A DNA stretch of 64,000 nt from Ahrensia sp. R2A130 (GCF_000179775.1 NZ_AEEB01000003.1:310001-374000), one strand, 5' to 3'; counted from the stretch's first letter, positions 43,180-51,626 are shown. The notes: generated by a model from the letters alone, not told the origin. Made by a program: numbers and translations.

Positions 43180-43686
43180 AAGCCGCGCTGGCGAAAAGCT
43201 GAGCCGAACACCCGAACGGCCCGCTGGCAGACGTGCGAAAGCGCCCGCCGGTGCGCTTGTTGGTGCGGCACCGCGGGGTTTGCATCAGTCCTGGCCCGAA
43301 ACCTGGAAAGTTCGGGAACCGGTGGGGCGTGATAGGCAACCCGTTAGCCGGTAGTTTCCGGCGAAAAGGGTTTCCCCTCACGCCCCACCCGGTTCTTGCT
43401 GCGGTGAGGAGTTTCACCTCACATTGCCCTGACACACCACTACATCCGTGTCCGTTACCAGACACGCCTGCACACCACGGCCGACGGAAGCGCGAACAAC
43501 CGCCCGGGAAGAGAGCGCGGGGCTCCAAAGCAAACGGCCGTTAAACCCGCCACCCCGGAAGAACCGACCCCACACGACGACACAAACGGAGCGCCCCGCC
43601 GGTTCCCTGTGTGGGGATGGGGGCAGTGTGGCATGGGTGGTTGGGGACAAATTTATTCAGCGATCCCTGCTCATCCCAAATTCCTT
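43180..43686. other. Non-coding, structured GC-rich spacer
   Basis: About 500 bases without a credible gene. It holds a long hairpin (43316-43395), a smaller inverted repeat GTGAGG/CCTCAC at about 43404-43422, and GC-rich text. Short open frames here are not supported by domains or codon use. This is the left flank of the repeat-GIY-YIG-repeat unit. Confidence 0.6.
43316..43395. repeat. Long imperfect hairpin, about 80 bases
   Basis: The outer arms are 43316-43332 and 43378-43395: inverted copies differing by one bulged G. Inside are AACCC (43338-43342) with GGGTT (43368-43372) and GCCGG (43347-43351) with CCGGC (43358-43362) around TAGTTT. The nested stems suggest a structured RNA or an extragenic palindromic element; it starts 137 bases past the VOC gene stop. 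No T-run follows. Confidence 0.6.
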
Positions 43687-43823
43687 TGTCATCCCCGCGC
43701 AGGCGGGGACCCACTCATCAACAAGCTCTCAACGCCGCAAAAGGACCGACGCGGCTCCACCCCACTCCCTGATCACCACATCATTCAGCAGAAAAGTGGG
43801 TCCCCGCCTGCGCGGGGATGACA
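43687..43823 (+). repeat. Palindromic dispersed repeat, copy A
   Basis: 137 bases bounded by perfect 29-bp inverted ends (43687-43715 and 43795-43823) beginning TGTCATCCCCGCGCAGGCGG. Each end also contains its own small palindrome (CCCCGC-GCAG-GCGGGG). Subterminal text at 43716-43729 (CATCAACAAGCTCT) and around 43775-43786 (CCACATCATT) recurs in copy B in the opposite orientation. No target-site duplication is obvious. Translated, it gives the familiar spurious peptides VIPAQAG and PRLRGDD seen in many proteobacterial genomes, so it is probably a member of a widely dispersed repeat family. Confidence 0.85.
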
Positions 43824-43844
43824 GTCGAGGGGGTAGCGAACTCC

Positions 43845-43878
43845 TAGCGTGACAATCCCAGCCCCACCCTTCACGCTA
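43845..43878. promoter_or_regulatory. Inverted repeat just upstream of the GIY-YIG gene
   Basis: TAGCGTGA (43845-43852) and TCACGCTA (43871-43878) are perfect 8-bp arms with an 18-base spacer, ending 4 bases before the start codon at 43883. The position would cover the ribosome binding site if it folds as RNA, or could be an operator. No clear Shine-Dalgarno is visible outside it. Confidence 0.5.
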
Positions 43879-43882
43879 CCTC

Positions 43883-44179
43883 ATGCCCCGTGACCACCAC
43901 TATTATGCCTATCTCCTCACCAGCCGTCCGCACGGCACACTTTACTGCGGCGTCACCAACGATCTCTACCGCCGCCTACTAGAGCACCGCGAGGGTAAAG
44001 CTGCCGGTTTCACAAACAAATACGACGTCCACCGTCTTGTTTGGTTCGAAGAACATGGCGACATCGAACTCGCCATCGCCCGTGAGAAGGCCATCAAGAA
44101 GTGGAACCGCGCATGGAAAATACGGCTGATCGAGGAAGGCAACCCGATGTGGGATGATCTCGGCATAGCGATCTTGTGA
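43883..44179 (+). CDS. GIY-YIG nuclease domain protein
   Basis: 98 residues, essentially only the GIY-YIG domain. YYAYLLTSRPHGTLYCGVT carries the GIY and YIG-equivalent strands; the catalytic Arg is in NDLYRRLLEHREG; the Glu-bearing helix and tail are AIAREKAIKKWNRAWKIRLI and NPMWDDLG, typical of the small stand-alone family. Such proteins are predicted metal-dependent endonucleases; no biological role is established for this subfamily as far as I know. It is bracketed by inverted copies of the same palindromic repeat about 60 bases away on each side, which suggests a functional link between nuclease and repeat. Confidence 0.92.
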   Translation: MPRDHHYYAYLLTSRPHGTLYCGVTNDLYRRLLEHREGKAAGFTNKYDVHRLVWFEEHGDIELAIAREKAIKKWNRAWKIRLIEEGNPMWDDLGIAIL

Positions 44180-44240
44180 GACGGTTCAGACCATAAATGC
44201 CAGCTAACACCCACCACCGTCCCCATTACCCCTCACCGCT

Positions 44241-44380
44241 TGTCATCCCCGCGAAGGCGGGGACCCACTTCTCCGCGAAATGATGTGGCGATGGTAAAGC
44301 GATGACTGACCAGCATCGCATTGCCGCCGCTGTACATAGAGCTTGTTGAAGAGTGGATCCCCGCCTGCGCGGGGATGACA
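44241..44380 (-). repeat. Palindromic dispersed repeat, copy B (inverted to copy A)
   Basis: 140 bases with 29-base inverted ends (44241-44269 and 44352-44380) that match at 27 of 29 positions. Read on the - strand, it aligns with copy A: the ends, the subterminal TCAACAAGCTCT and the CCACATCATT block agree, while the middle ~60 bases differ. Together with copy A it frames the GIY-YIG gene in head-to-head inverted orientation. Confidence 0.85.
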
Positions 44381-44432
44381 AAGCCAGACACTGTTACTGT
44401 GCGGTCGCGGGTCGAAAACTAGCAACTCCTAA

Positions 44433-45551
44433 TTAGCTCTGCGACTTCTCAAAGCCCATTTTCCAATCCAACAACAGGGTCTCTACATCTGGCGAATGCC
44501 CAGACTTCAGAACATACATCAAGGCAGTACGGACAACATTGACTACCGTGAGCGCTTGTTCCGCGGTCGGTTCCTGTCCTCTATGAAGAGTGTTTTGACG
44601 AATGTCGTAGACTTCTAACGTCTTAGCAAAGGCTCTATCTCGCTCATCGGCACGAAAGCTGGTCAGAACAGCGACGCATTTTGATATAGTTTTCGCCGTG
44701 TCACGCCGCTCGCTTCGGAAAATCCGTTCAAGAGCCATGAAAGAAAAGGTCACAGACTTTCGAAGATTATCCGCCACGCAACTTTCATCAAAGAGTGTCA
44801 TGCACTCACGCAGAAAAACCAAGTCCTCGAAAGTTTGAAGCAATCTAATAATTTCCGAGATGTGTCGCAAAATATCGCCATCAATTGTGATGACGCTGTC
44901 AGAAATTTGAAATCTTTGACGCAACCCGTCACGAACTTTGAAGATTGGTTGTTCTAAATTTAAAGACGGAGGATGGAAACTTGTGCTGGAAACATAAGGG
45001 ACATCCACTGCTGGTGCGGTGGCCAACCGAATAACGCATGCGATCAACCAAATTTGTTCCTCTACGCTTTCTTCAAACGCACCGGTCGCTGGATCAACAA
45101 CTAGTTGACAGTGCGCTGTGCCTTCAATGCCGTTGTCTAAAGCGACCCAAGGCGATGGTTTCGCCTTGCCTTTTTCCGCTGGAGAATAGGATGCCAACAC
45201 CGGCGCGAATGCGTTGAAGTAGATTTTTTCTAACCAGATACCTTGTTCTAGCTTCACGTTATCTTTGGATATCTTTAGTCCGCGTAGCATTCCAAACCGC
45301 ATCCCATGCTTGACGGCATGTTCCGCTTGCGATGCGTTGATGGAATTAGCGATGTCACCGATAACTCTATTGGCTACTAACGTAGCGACCGCTGTCCTAA
45401 ACGCCCAAAGAGAACAACCTAACGAGTCACTGAGTTGAGAACGAGCCCGCTTTGCTGTTTCTGCGTGGTTAGACGCTGCGATCTCAAGTCGGGTCAACTC
45501 AAAATCGGTCAATCTAGAGGTCGGTTTTGTTGCTTTGAACTTGCCTCTCAT
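44433..45551 (-). CDS. Unknown protein with C-terminal HEPN-type RxxxxH motif (Apea-like)
   Basis: 372 residues from the ATG at 45551; the frame is open to 45629, but the extra part overlaps gatA in another frame. No signal or membrane helix. The N-terminal ~260 residues are unrecognised. The C-terminal region has FMALERIF (~residue 271), then LEVYDIRQNTLHRG (~313-326), whose R318-QNTL-H323 fits the catalytic RxxxxH motif of HEPN RNases, in the LALEALL...YDIRSxxxHG arrangement of Apea-like HEPN proteins. The gene is clearly lower in GC than its neighbours (29 of 60 bases in 44701-44760 against 46 of 60 in 46441-46500), suggesting transfer. A defence or toxin role is inference only. Confidence 0.7.
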   Translation of the reverse strand: MRGKFKATKPTSRLTDFELTRLEIAASNHAETAKRARSQLSDSLGCSLWAFRTAVATLVANRVIGDIANSINASQAEHAVKHGMRFGMLRGLKISKDNVKLEQGIWLEKIYFNAFAPVLASYSPAEKGKAKPSPWVALDNGIEGTAHCQLVVDPATGAFEESVEEQIWLIACVIRLATAPAVDVPYVSSTSFHPPSLNLEQPIFKVRDGLRQRFQISDSVITIDGDILRHISEIIRLLQTFEDLVFLRECMTLFDESCVADNLRKSVTFSFMALERIFRSERRDTAKTISKCVAVLTSFRADERDRAFAKTLEVYDIRQNTLHRGQEPTAEQALTVVNVVRTALMYVLKSGHSPDVETLLLDWKMGFEKSQS

Positions 45552-45576
45552 TGACCAAAGCGTTGGCGTCCAAGCT

Positions 45577-47010
45577 TCACAAAACTGCCCCCACCCGGAA
45601 CAAATCCTCTTCCCCGAATGGCTTCCCAATCAGTTGCAACCCTAGCGGCAATCCCTTCGCGTCCACGCCTGCTGGCACGGCGATGCCCGGCAGTCCCGCC
45701 ATGTTCACCGTTACCGTGAACACGTCATTCAAATACATCGCGACGGGGTCTTCCTGTTTGCTCACGTCGCCGATGGGGAATGCGGCGCTGGGGGTGGCGG
45801 GGGTGAGGATGCAGTCGATGCCATCCGCGTAGGCGCGTTCGAAATCCTGCTTGATGAGCGTGCGAACCTTTTGGGCGCGGGTGTAGTAGGCGTCGTAGAA
45901 GCCGGCCGACAGCACATAGGTGCCGATCATGATGCGGCGCTGCACCTCGTCGCCGAAGCCTGCGGCGCGGGTGCGCTCGTACATATCGGTGATGTTCTCG
46001 CCATCCACCCGCAGCCCGTAGCGCACACCATCATAGCGGGCGAGGTTCGACGAGGCTTCCGCAGGGGCCACGATGTAATAGGCGGGCAGCGCGTATTTGG
46101 TGTGGGGCAGCGAGATATCGACGATCTCCGCGCCCGCATCACGGAGCCGCTCGGCGCCCTCTTTCCAAAGCGCATCGATCTCATCGGACATGCCGTCCAT
46201 TCGGTATTCGCGCGGAATGCCGATCTTCATGCCCTTGATGGACTTGCCCACGGCGGCCTCGTAGTCCGGCACCGGCATGTCGACGCAGGTGGTGTCCTTA
46301 GCGTCGCTGCTCGCCATGCTCCGCAGCATGATCGCGGCATCGCGCACGGTGCGGGTGATGGGGCCAGCCTGATCGAGCGACGAGGCGAACGCCACCATGC
46401 CCCAGCGCGAACAGCGACCATAGGTGGGCTTGATGCCCACGGTGCCGGTGAGTGCCGCTGGCTGGCGGATCGAGCCGCCGGTGTCCGACGCGGTAGCCGC
46501 CGCGCACATGTTCGCCGCAACCGCTGCTGCGCTGCCACCCGACGAGCCGCCGGGGACGAGGTCTTCGGTTTCGCTTACAGGGTTCACTACCGCGCCGTAA
46601 TAGGACGTCTCGTTGGACGACCCCATGGCGAACTCGTCCATGTTCAGCTTGCCCAGCATCACCGCGCCATCATCCCACAGGTTCTGCGTGACGGTGGATT
46701 CGTAGGGCGGCTTGAAGCCATCGAGAATGTGGGAACACGCTTGGGTGTGGACGCCCTTGGTGGCGTAGAGATCCTTGATGCCCAGCGGCACACCTTCCAA
46801 CGGGCGCGCGGTGCCAGCGGCAATCGCCTTGTCGGAAGCACCCGCCATCTCGCGGGCCTGCTCCGCCGTGGTGACGATGTATGCGTTAAGGCGCTCGTTC
46901 TTGGCCTCGATCGCGCCGAGGTAAGCGTCCGTCACCTCACGGGCGGAGAAGGATTTGGCGGCATAGCCATCGCGCAGGTCTGCGATGGTGAGGGCGGTGA
47001 GATCGGTCAT
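45577..47010 (-). CDS. gatA: Asp-tRNA(Asn)/Glu-tRNA(Gln) amidotransferase subunit A, C-terminal tail missing
   Basis: Amidase-signature subunit that releases ammonia from glutamine for transamidation. It has 477 residues. The catalytic Lys is in [14 protein letters not shown]; the Gly/Ser-rich signature is [20 protein letters not shown] with cis-Ser and the nucleophile in [12 protein letters not shown]. The protein stops at LFRVGAVL, where the family normally continues ~15 residues (VLE, then TP and WW). In the next frame the following codons read EAWTPTLWS, so either a small frameshift or an insertion at this edge removed the tail. The core is intact and probably functional. gatC lies 54 bases upstream. 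Confidence 0.93.
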   Translation of the reverse strand: MTDLTALTIADLRDGYAAKSFSAREVTDAYLGAIEAKNERLNAYIVTTAEQAREMAGASDKAIAAGTARPLEGVPLGIKDLYATKGVHTQACSHILDGFKPPYESTVTQNLWDDGAVMLGKLNMDEFAMGSSNETSYYGAVVNPVSETEDLVPGGSSGGSAAAVAANMCAAATASDTGGSIRQPAALTGTVGIKPTYGRCSRWGMVAFASSLDQAGPITRTVRDAAIMLRSMASSDAKDTTCVDMPVPDYEAAVGKSIKGMKIGIPREYRMDGMSDEIDALWKEGAERLRDAGAEIVDISLPHTKYALPAYYIVAPAEASSNLARYDGVRYGLRVDGENITDMYERTRAAGFGDEVQRRIMIGTYVLSAGFYDAYYTRAQKVRTLIKQDFERAYADGIDCILTPATPSAAFPIGDVSKQEDPVAMYLNDVFTVTVNMAGLPGIAVPAGVDAKGLPLGLQLIGKPFGEEDLFRVGAVL

Positions 47011-47064
47011 GGGCGGGCGGTCCGGCTTAATGTGATGCTTGGAATGGCGGCTGTAAGCAATTGT

Positions 47065-47352
47065 CTATTCGACGACTTTAGGAACCGCGAAGAAGTTGTC
47101 ATCGCTTCCCGGCGCGTTGGCGGTGACGGCCTCGGCCATCTCGCCATCGGTCACCACATCGGCGCGTTTTCGCATGTCCATGTCGACCACGGAGGTCATG
47201 GGTTCGACGCCCTCGACATCGACTTCCTGCAGCTGCTCCACGAAGCCGAGGATGGTGTTCAGCTCCGGCACCAGCTCTTCGGCGCGCTCATCAGAAACAC
47301 GGATGCGGGACAGCGCAGCAACGCGCTTTACGGTGGCAAGATCGACGGACAT
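47065..47352 (-). CDS. gatC: Asp-tRNA(Asn)/Glu-tRNA(Gln) amidotransferase subunit C
   Basis: Small linker subunit that holds GatA and GatB together. It has 95 residues, full length. Typical pattern: [20 protein letters not shown], the [20 protein letters not shown] helix and belt, [13 protein letters not shown] and a final [10 protein letters not shown]. First gene of the gatC-gatA unit. Confidence 0.95.
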   Translation of the reverse strand: MSVDLATVKRVAALSRIRVSDERAEELVPELNTILGFVEQLQEVDVEGVEPMTSVVDMDMRKRADVVTDGEMAEAVTANAPGSDDNFFAVPKVVE

Positions 47353-47442
47353 GGGCGGGGCTTTCGATGAAGCTGGAATGGGCGGAAGTTTCTGCCCCGC
47401 TTCTAGCGACGGGACGGCGGGGAATAAAGCCCCTGCCTTCTT

Positions 47443-48144
47443 CTACAACTCTAGCGAACCGCCCGGTTCCACCACCTTCACCGTGTCGCTGCTGTTCATT
47501 GCGGCCACGAAGCTGTCTGCCGACTGGTCGATGATGGGGAATGAGCCGTAGTGGCAGGGCACGATGGTCTCGAATTTGAAGTAGCGCTGGCAGGCTAGCG
47601 CTGCGACTGCGCCGCCCATGGTGAAGCGGTCGCCGATGGGGACGAGACCAATCTGCGGCTGGTGGAGTTCCTGAATAAGCGCCATGTCGCCGAAAATATC
47701 GGTGTCGCCCATGTGATACACGCTGGGGCCATCGGCGAAATGAAAGACCAAGCCGTTGGCGCTGCCGAGATCGTGGGACACGCCGTTCTCATCCACATGG
47801 GTGGAGGAATGGAATGCCTGGGTGAAGGTGACCGAAAAACCTTCGTGGTGCAGCGTGCCGCCGGTGTTGCCGCCATCGGTGTTGGCCACGCCTTTTGCAG
47901 CAAGCCAGCTGGTGAGGTCGAAATTACCGATCACCGTCGCGCCGGTTTCTGCTGCAATCGCCACCGTATCGCCCACGTGGTCGCCATGGCCGTGGGTGAG
48001 CGCGATGTGGGTGATGCCCTCAATAGCCTCTGCCCTGCCCGCTTCATCGAAGCTTGGATTGCCGGAAAAGAACGGGTCGATGAGGATGTGAGCTGCGCCC
48101 GCGTCGATGCGGAAGGCGGAATGGCCGAGGAAGGTGAGTTTCAT
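47443..48144 (-). CDS. UPF0173-type metal-dependent hydrolase (MBL fold)
   Basis: 233 residues. [14 protein letters not shown] at the N-terminus, metal motif [29 protein letters not shown] and a terminal [12 protein letters not shown] are the UPF0173 pattern. Substrate unknown. Neighbours are gatC on the same strand, 90 bases away, and ruvX divergently, 29 bases from its start. Confidence 0.92.
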   Translation of the reverse strand: MKLTFLGHSAFRIDAGAAHILIDPFFSGNPSFDEAGRAEAIEGITHIALTHGHGDHVGDTVAIAAETGATVIGNFDLTSWLAAKGVANTDGGNTGGTLHHEGFSVTFTQAFHSSTHVDENGVSHDLGSANGLVFHFADGPSVYHMGDTDIFGDMALIQELHQPQIGLVPIGDRFTMGGAVAALACQRYFKFETIVPCHYGSFPIIDQSADSFVAAMNSSDTVKVVEPGGSLEL

Positions 48145-48173
48145 ATCAAGCTGCCTTGTCTATAAGCGCAGCC

Positions 48174-48656
48174 ATGGACGCTACGAATCCCGCAGAGTTG
48201 GCCCAATTTGCCGATGCCTTGCAAGGCAGCGGACGGCTTTTGGGTATCGATCTTGGTACCAAAACTATCGGGCTGGCGATCAGCGATGAGAATTGGGCCA
48301 TTTCTTCTCCGGTGCGAACCATCAAACGCACGAAATTCACGCCAGACGTTCAGGCCATGCTGGAATTCGCCACGGCAGAACGGGTGTCCGGCATCGTGAT
48401 TGGGTTGCCGTTGAACATGGACGGGTCGGAGGGGCCGCGCGCGCAATCTTCGCGCGCTTTCGCCCGTAATCTGTCACGGCTGACGGAGTTACCCATTCAG
48501 CTTTGGGACGAAAGCCTGTCCACCAGCGAGGCGCTGGAGGGTGTCAGCGCCAAGAAGGCCGCGCAGATGAAAGCTGACGGCAAGCTGGATGCCTTGGCGG
48601 CCAGCCTTATTCTGCAGGGATGCTGCGACGCGATGCGGGCTTTGCCGCCGCGATAA
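48174..48656 (+). CDS. ruvX: Putative pre-16S rRNA nuclease / Holliday junction resolvase RuvX (YqgF)
   Basis: 160 residues from the ATG at 48174; a TTG six codons earlier is less likely. RNase H-like fold: GRLLGIDLGTKTIGLAIS with the first acidic residue, VIGLPLNMDGSEGPRA, and LWDESLSTSEALEG. The YqgF family matures the 5' end of 16S rRNA in E. coli and was earlier proposed as a resolvase. Its 3' end overlaps the convergent small membrane protein gene by 50 bases. Confidence 0.93.
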   Translation: MDATNPAELAQFADALQGSGRLLGIDLGTKTIGLAISDENWAISSPVRTIKRTKFTPDVQAMLEFATAERVSGIVIGLPLNMDGSEGPRAQSSRAFARNLSRLTELPIQLWDESLSTSEALEGVSAKKAAQMKADGKLDALAASLILQGCCDAMRALPPR

Positions 48657-48942
48657 AGCTGCCGATCTTTGCCTTGGCCTGAGGCCACCAGCGGGCGCGC
48701 ATACGAAACGCGATGAGCAGTGGAATAATGACAGCGCTGTCGAAAATAACCGCTTTCACCACCATGCCGGGTATGATCTGCGGGTCGATGCCCAACAGAT
48801 TGCCGTAAATCTGCATGATGTGATCGAAAAATGCGCGGCTGAAGAACTGATAGCCGAAATGCATATCGTTGGCGGCAAGGCCGCCCCAGATGCCGAGCAA
48901 AACAATAGGTGCCAGCCAAAGGATCAATAGAGTTCGAAACAC
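48607..48942 (-). CDS. Small membrane protein, probably DUF6105-like
   Basis: 111 residues. Two predicted membrane helices: TLLILWLAPIVLLGIWGGLA at the N-terminus and MVVKAVIFDSAVIIPLLIAF in the second half. Between them DMHFGYQFFSRAFFDHIMQI and YGNLLGIDPQIIP resemble a short Rhizobiales-specific family that I recall as DUF6105; treat this name as tentative. Function unknown. A perfect CtrA consensus site lies 74 bases before the start, so cell-cycle control is possible. The last 50 bases overlap ruvX antisense. Confidence 0.75.
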   Translation of the reverse strand: MFRTLLILWLAPIVLLGIWGGLAANDMHFGYQFFSRAFFDHIMQIYGNLLGIDPQIIPGMVVKAVIFDSAVIIPLLIAFRMRARWWPQAKAKIGSFIAAAKPASRRSIPAE

Positions 48943-49015
48943 AAAATACGCCGCCGCGTGCAGATTCCAGTTGCAGCTAGAATGCTTGGCTGGCCCTGCT
49001 CGCGCAAATTCATAC

Positions 49016-49031
49016 TTAAGAGAAGGTTAAC
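49016..49031. promoter_or_regulatory. Perfect CtrA consensus site (TTAA-N7-TTAAC)
   Basis: TTAA at 49016-49019, seven bases, TTAAC at 49027-49031. This is an exact match to the binding consensus of the alphaproteobacterial cell-cycle regulator CtrA. It lies between the acyl-CoA dehydrogenase stop (49050) and the small membrane protein start (48942), so the latter is the likely target. Confidence 0.6.
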
Positions 49032-49049
49032 ATCCCCGTATTCCGGCGG

Positions 49050-50516
49050 TTACGCCCTGTGGATAGACGCGCAACCTAGCGCTTCCAGAATATCACCAGC
49101 ATCGTGGCGGGCATCCAACATACCGTAGCTGCTGCGCCACGGGCGGCCCAAACGGGTCTCAGTAAAGGCTTCTGCCAATATGCCCGGCGCGATACGCTGC
49201 AACTCTGCAGCTGCTGCTGCAAAGGCCAGCTGTTCCATGAACATGCGGATCGAACCCGGGTCGGCCACCGCCATTTCGCGTGACGAGCGCAACACATTGG
49301 CCGTGCCCTCACCGCTTTCGCCAAGGTCTTGCGCCACACGATCCACGACACGGTCCACGGTGCGCGGGCCGCGACGGGCGATCTGTGCGACATCATCGCA
49401 AAGCGCTGCGGGCGAGCGGGCCGGTTCTGTGGTTAGGCCACATTCAGCGAGGACTGGCGCCAACAAGCGACCGCTCCAGAAGGCTGCAACGGGGGCCATC
49501 AGGCGGGCGTATCCGGCTTCTACGGGGTCATCGGCCGCACGGTCGAAACTGGCGGCTAACCGCAAGGCAAGCGCATGGGCTGCGGCCACATCGAGCGCGG
49601 CATCTGCCAGCGCCCGCAACTGCGCGTCATTATGAGCGGTTTCTGCTGCGCGGGAGATCGCTGCTTTCATTGTTCCTGCTTCTATGACGGCGCGATCAAG
49701 GCGTAGGAGCGTTGTGAGTTCAGCCATCACATCTGCACCGTCACCAGGACGACCGATTGGTTGGGCTGGAACATTGGCAAAGTCGCAGTGCGCTGCGCCA
49801 TCTGAAATCGAAAGCCGTAAGCCGGATGATGCGGCAGCGTAACGGTCGATAACGAAACAGGTTTCTGCTTGTGGCGGTCCGTTTGCGGTGGTTTGGCCCC
49901 GCACGAGAATGAGATCAGCGGCGGGCGCTGGTAGCGGAAGCCCACGACCGGTGATGGTCCAGCCACCCTCGCCTTTTTCAGCCGTCATCACCGCGTCCAC
50001 GGCGAGCGCTACGGTGAGCCCCTGTTTTTCAGCCGATAGTCTGGCTCCGGTATCGTATTGGCGCGACATGAGGCCGGACGCCCAGCGGCCAAGGCTTTCG
50101 CTGTCGTTCATCAACGCCGCCATGCTGGCATGGGTGTGCGACAGCAATGTCAGATGTGTCGGTTCCAGCGTGGCGGCAGTTGCCAGACGCAAAGCGCGGG
50201 TGAGATGCCGCGCGCCCGCCTCGACTTCCTCGTTACTCCAAACAGAACCAGCGAGACCAGCGGTGACCCCACGGCGAGCAAGCGCGTGGAAGGCGGGATG
50301 GAAATCAAAGGCAGCAGCATCGCCGTCCAAACGGGGCTGAAACAACGTGGTCAGCCTCGCCAATTCCTTCGCCTGTCGCGCTTCTGTATAGATCGCTAGC
50401 TCTGCAAGATCTTCCAGCACAGGGTCCGGCAGGCCGTTGGCCGCGCCATTCAGTACCGTGTTTCGTGAAAAGGCATTGGCTGCCCGTGTCGTATCGTTTG
50501 CCAAGGTTGCGTCCAC
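49050..50516 (-). CDS. AidB-like acyl-CoA dehydrogenase family protein
   Basis: 488 residues from a GTG start. Acyl-CoA dehydrogenase fold of the AidB branch: [17 protein letters not shown], then [17 protein letters not shown] and [20 protein letters not shown], a region that corresponds to the middle beta domain; the helical C-terminal half ends in [13 protein letters not shown]. AidB in E. coli is induced by alkylation damage and binds DNA; whether this protein acts on acyl-CoA or on damage products is unknown. Divergent from pyrB across 114 bases. Confidence 0.85.
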   Translation of the reverse strand: MDATLANDTTRAANAFSRNTVLNGAANGLPDPVLEDLAELAIYTEARQAKELARLTTLFQPRLDGDAAAFDFHPAFHALARRGVTAGLAGSVWSNEEVEAGARHLTRALRLATAATLEPTHLTLLSHTHASMAALMNDSESLGRWASGLMSRQYDTGARLSAEKQGLTVALAVDAVMTAEKGEGGWTITGRGLPLPAPAADLILVRGQTTANGPPQAETCFVIDRYAAASSGLRLSISDGAAHCDFANVPAQPIGRPGDGADVMAELTTLLRLDRAVIEAGTMKAAISRAAETAHNDAQLRALADAALDVAAAHALALRLAASFDRAADDPVEAGYARLMAPVAAFWSGRLLAPVLAECGLTTEPARSPAALCDDVAQIARRGPRTVDRVVDRVAQDLGESGEGTANVLRSSREMAVADPGSIRMFMEQLAFAAAAAELQRIAPGILAEAFTETRLGRPWRSSYGMLDARHDAGDILEALGCASIHRA

Positions 50517-50630
50517 TTTGCCGATTCACCATGTGCAGCTCTCATAACACGGCGCGGCGTTAACGGCAGTGTGGGAAACAACACCATACCGGTTGCGTGG
50601 GCGAACCCTCGCGCCTATCACCCACCTTTA

Positions 50631-51626
50631 ATGACAAATCATTCTTCACAGCAGCCGCGCTCAGAATTGGACGCGCCGGCATTTCGCCTGCCCGGCTTCG
50701 GCCTGAGGCATCTTTTAGGCATCGAAGGCGTATCGCCTGCGGATCTTGTGGCGCTGCTGGACCGCGCTGATGAGATGGTGGACGTTTCCAAGCGCACCGA
50801 TAAAAGCCGCGCTACGCTGGCGGGCCGCACGCTGATCAACCTGTTCTACGAAAACTCTACCCGCACCAGCTCGTCCTTCGAGATTGCGGGCAAGCGGTTG
50901 GGCATGGATGTGATCAACATGGCGGTGGCGACGTCGTCTGTAAAAAAAGGCGAAACGCTGCTCGACACAGCCGCCACCCTGAACGCCATGAACCCCGATC
51001 TGCTGGTCATGCGCCACAGCGCAGCCGGTGCAGCGGCCTTGCTGGCGCAAAAGGTCGGCTGTGCGGTCATCAACGCGGGCGATGGCGCACACGAACACCC
51101 GACACAGGCGCTGCTGGATGCGCTGACGATCCGCCGCCACAAAGGCTCTATCGAAGGGCTTGTCGTGGCGATTTGCGGCGACATCGCCCATTCGCGGGTG
51201 GCGCGATCCAACATCCACCTACTCAACGCGCTGGGCGCTCAGGTGCGGGTCATCGGGCCTTCGACGCTTTGCCCCAGTTCGATTGCGGACCTTGGCGTAA
51301 CGGTCTTCCGATCTATGGAAGACGGCCTGCCTGGCTGCGATGTGGTGATGATGCTGCGATTGCAGACCGAACGTATGGCCGGTGCCTTCATCCCGTCCGC
51401 CCGCGAATTCTACCGCTATTTCGGTCTTACCGAGAAGCGCGTGAAACTGGCGAAGAAGAACGCCATCGTCATGCACCCCGGTCCGATGAACCGTGGTGTG
51501 GAAATCGCATCCACCATCGCCGACGGCGTGCAAAGCGTGATTGTCGAACAGGTGGAAATGGGTGTGGCCGTTCGAATGGCGGTGATGGAAATGTTGGCGC
51601 AAGCCCGTGAAGGAGACGCACAATGA
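50631..51626 (+). CDS. pyrB: Aspartate carbamoyltransferase catalytic subunit
   Basis: Forms carbamoyl-aspartate in pyrimidine synthesis. It has 331 residues from the ATG at 50631; twenty upstream in-frame codons are not family-like. Carbamoyl phosphate site [51 protein letters not shown] and [12 protein letters not shown] are signatures. No pyrI is present; the next gene, overlapping by 4 bases, encodes a dihydroorotase homologue that probably associates with it, as PyrC' does with PyrB in Pseudomonas. Confidence 0.96.
   Translation: MTNHSSQQPRSELDAPAFRLPGFGLRHLLGIEGVSPADLVALLDRADEMVDVSKRTDKSRATLAGRTLINLFYENSTRTSSSFEIAGKRLGMDVINMAVATSSVKKGETLLDTAATLNAMNPDLLVMRHSAAGAAALLAQKVGCAVINAGDGAHEHPTQALLDALTIRRHKGSIEGLVVAICGDIAHSRVARSNIHLLNALGAQVRVIGPSTLCPSSIADLGVTVFRSMEDGLPGCDVVMMLRLQTERMAGAFIPSAREFYRYFGLTEKRVKLAKKNAIVMHPGPMNRGVEIASTIADGVQSVIVEQVEMGVAVRMAVMEMLAQAREGDAQ

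Noticed and set aside
43448-43852. 134-codon frame through repeat copy A
   Set aside because: Its recognisable part is the translated repeat (VIPAQAG, PRLRGDD); no domain and no ribosome site.
43687-44380. Two repeat copies as the start of a CRISPR array
   Set aside because: Only two copies, inverted, about 400 bases apart with a gene between; no regular spacers and no cas genes.
45871-47370. 499-codon open frame on the + strand across gatA/gatC
   Set aside because: Antisense frame of GC-rich gatA; Arg/His/Gly-rich translation without domain signatures, while gatA and gatC are unmistakable on the other strand.
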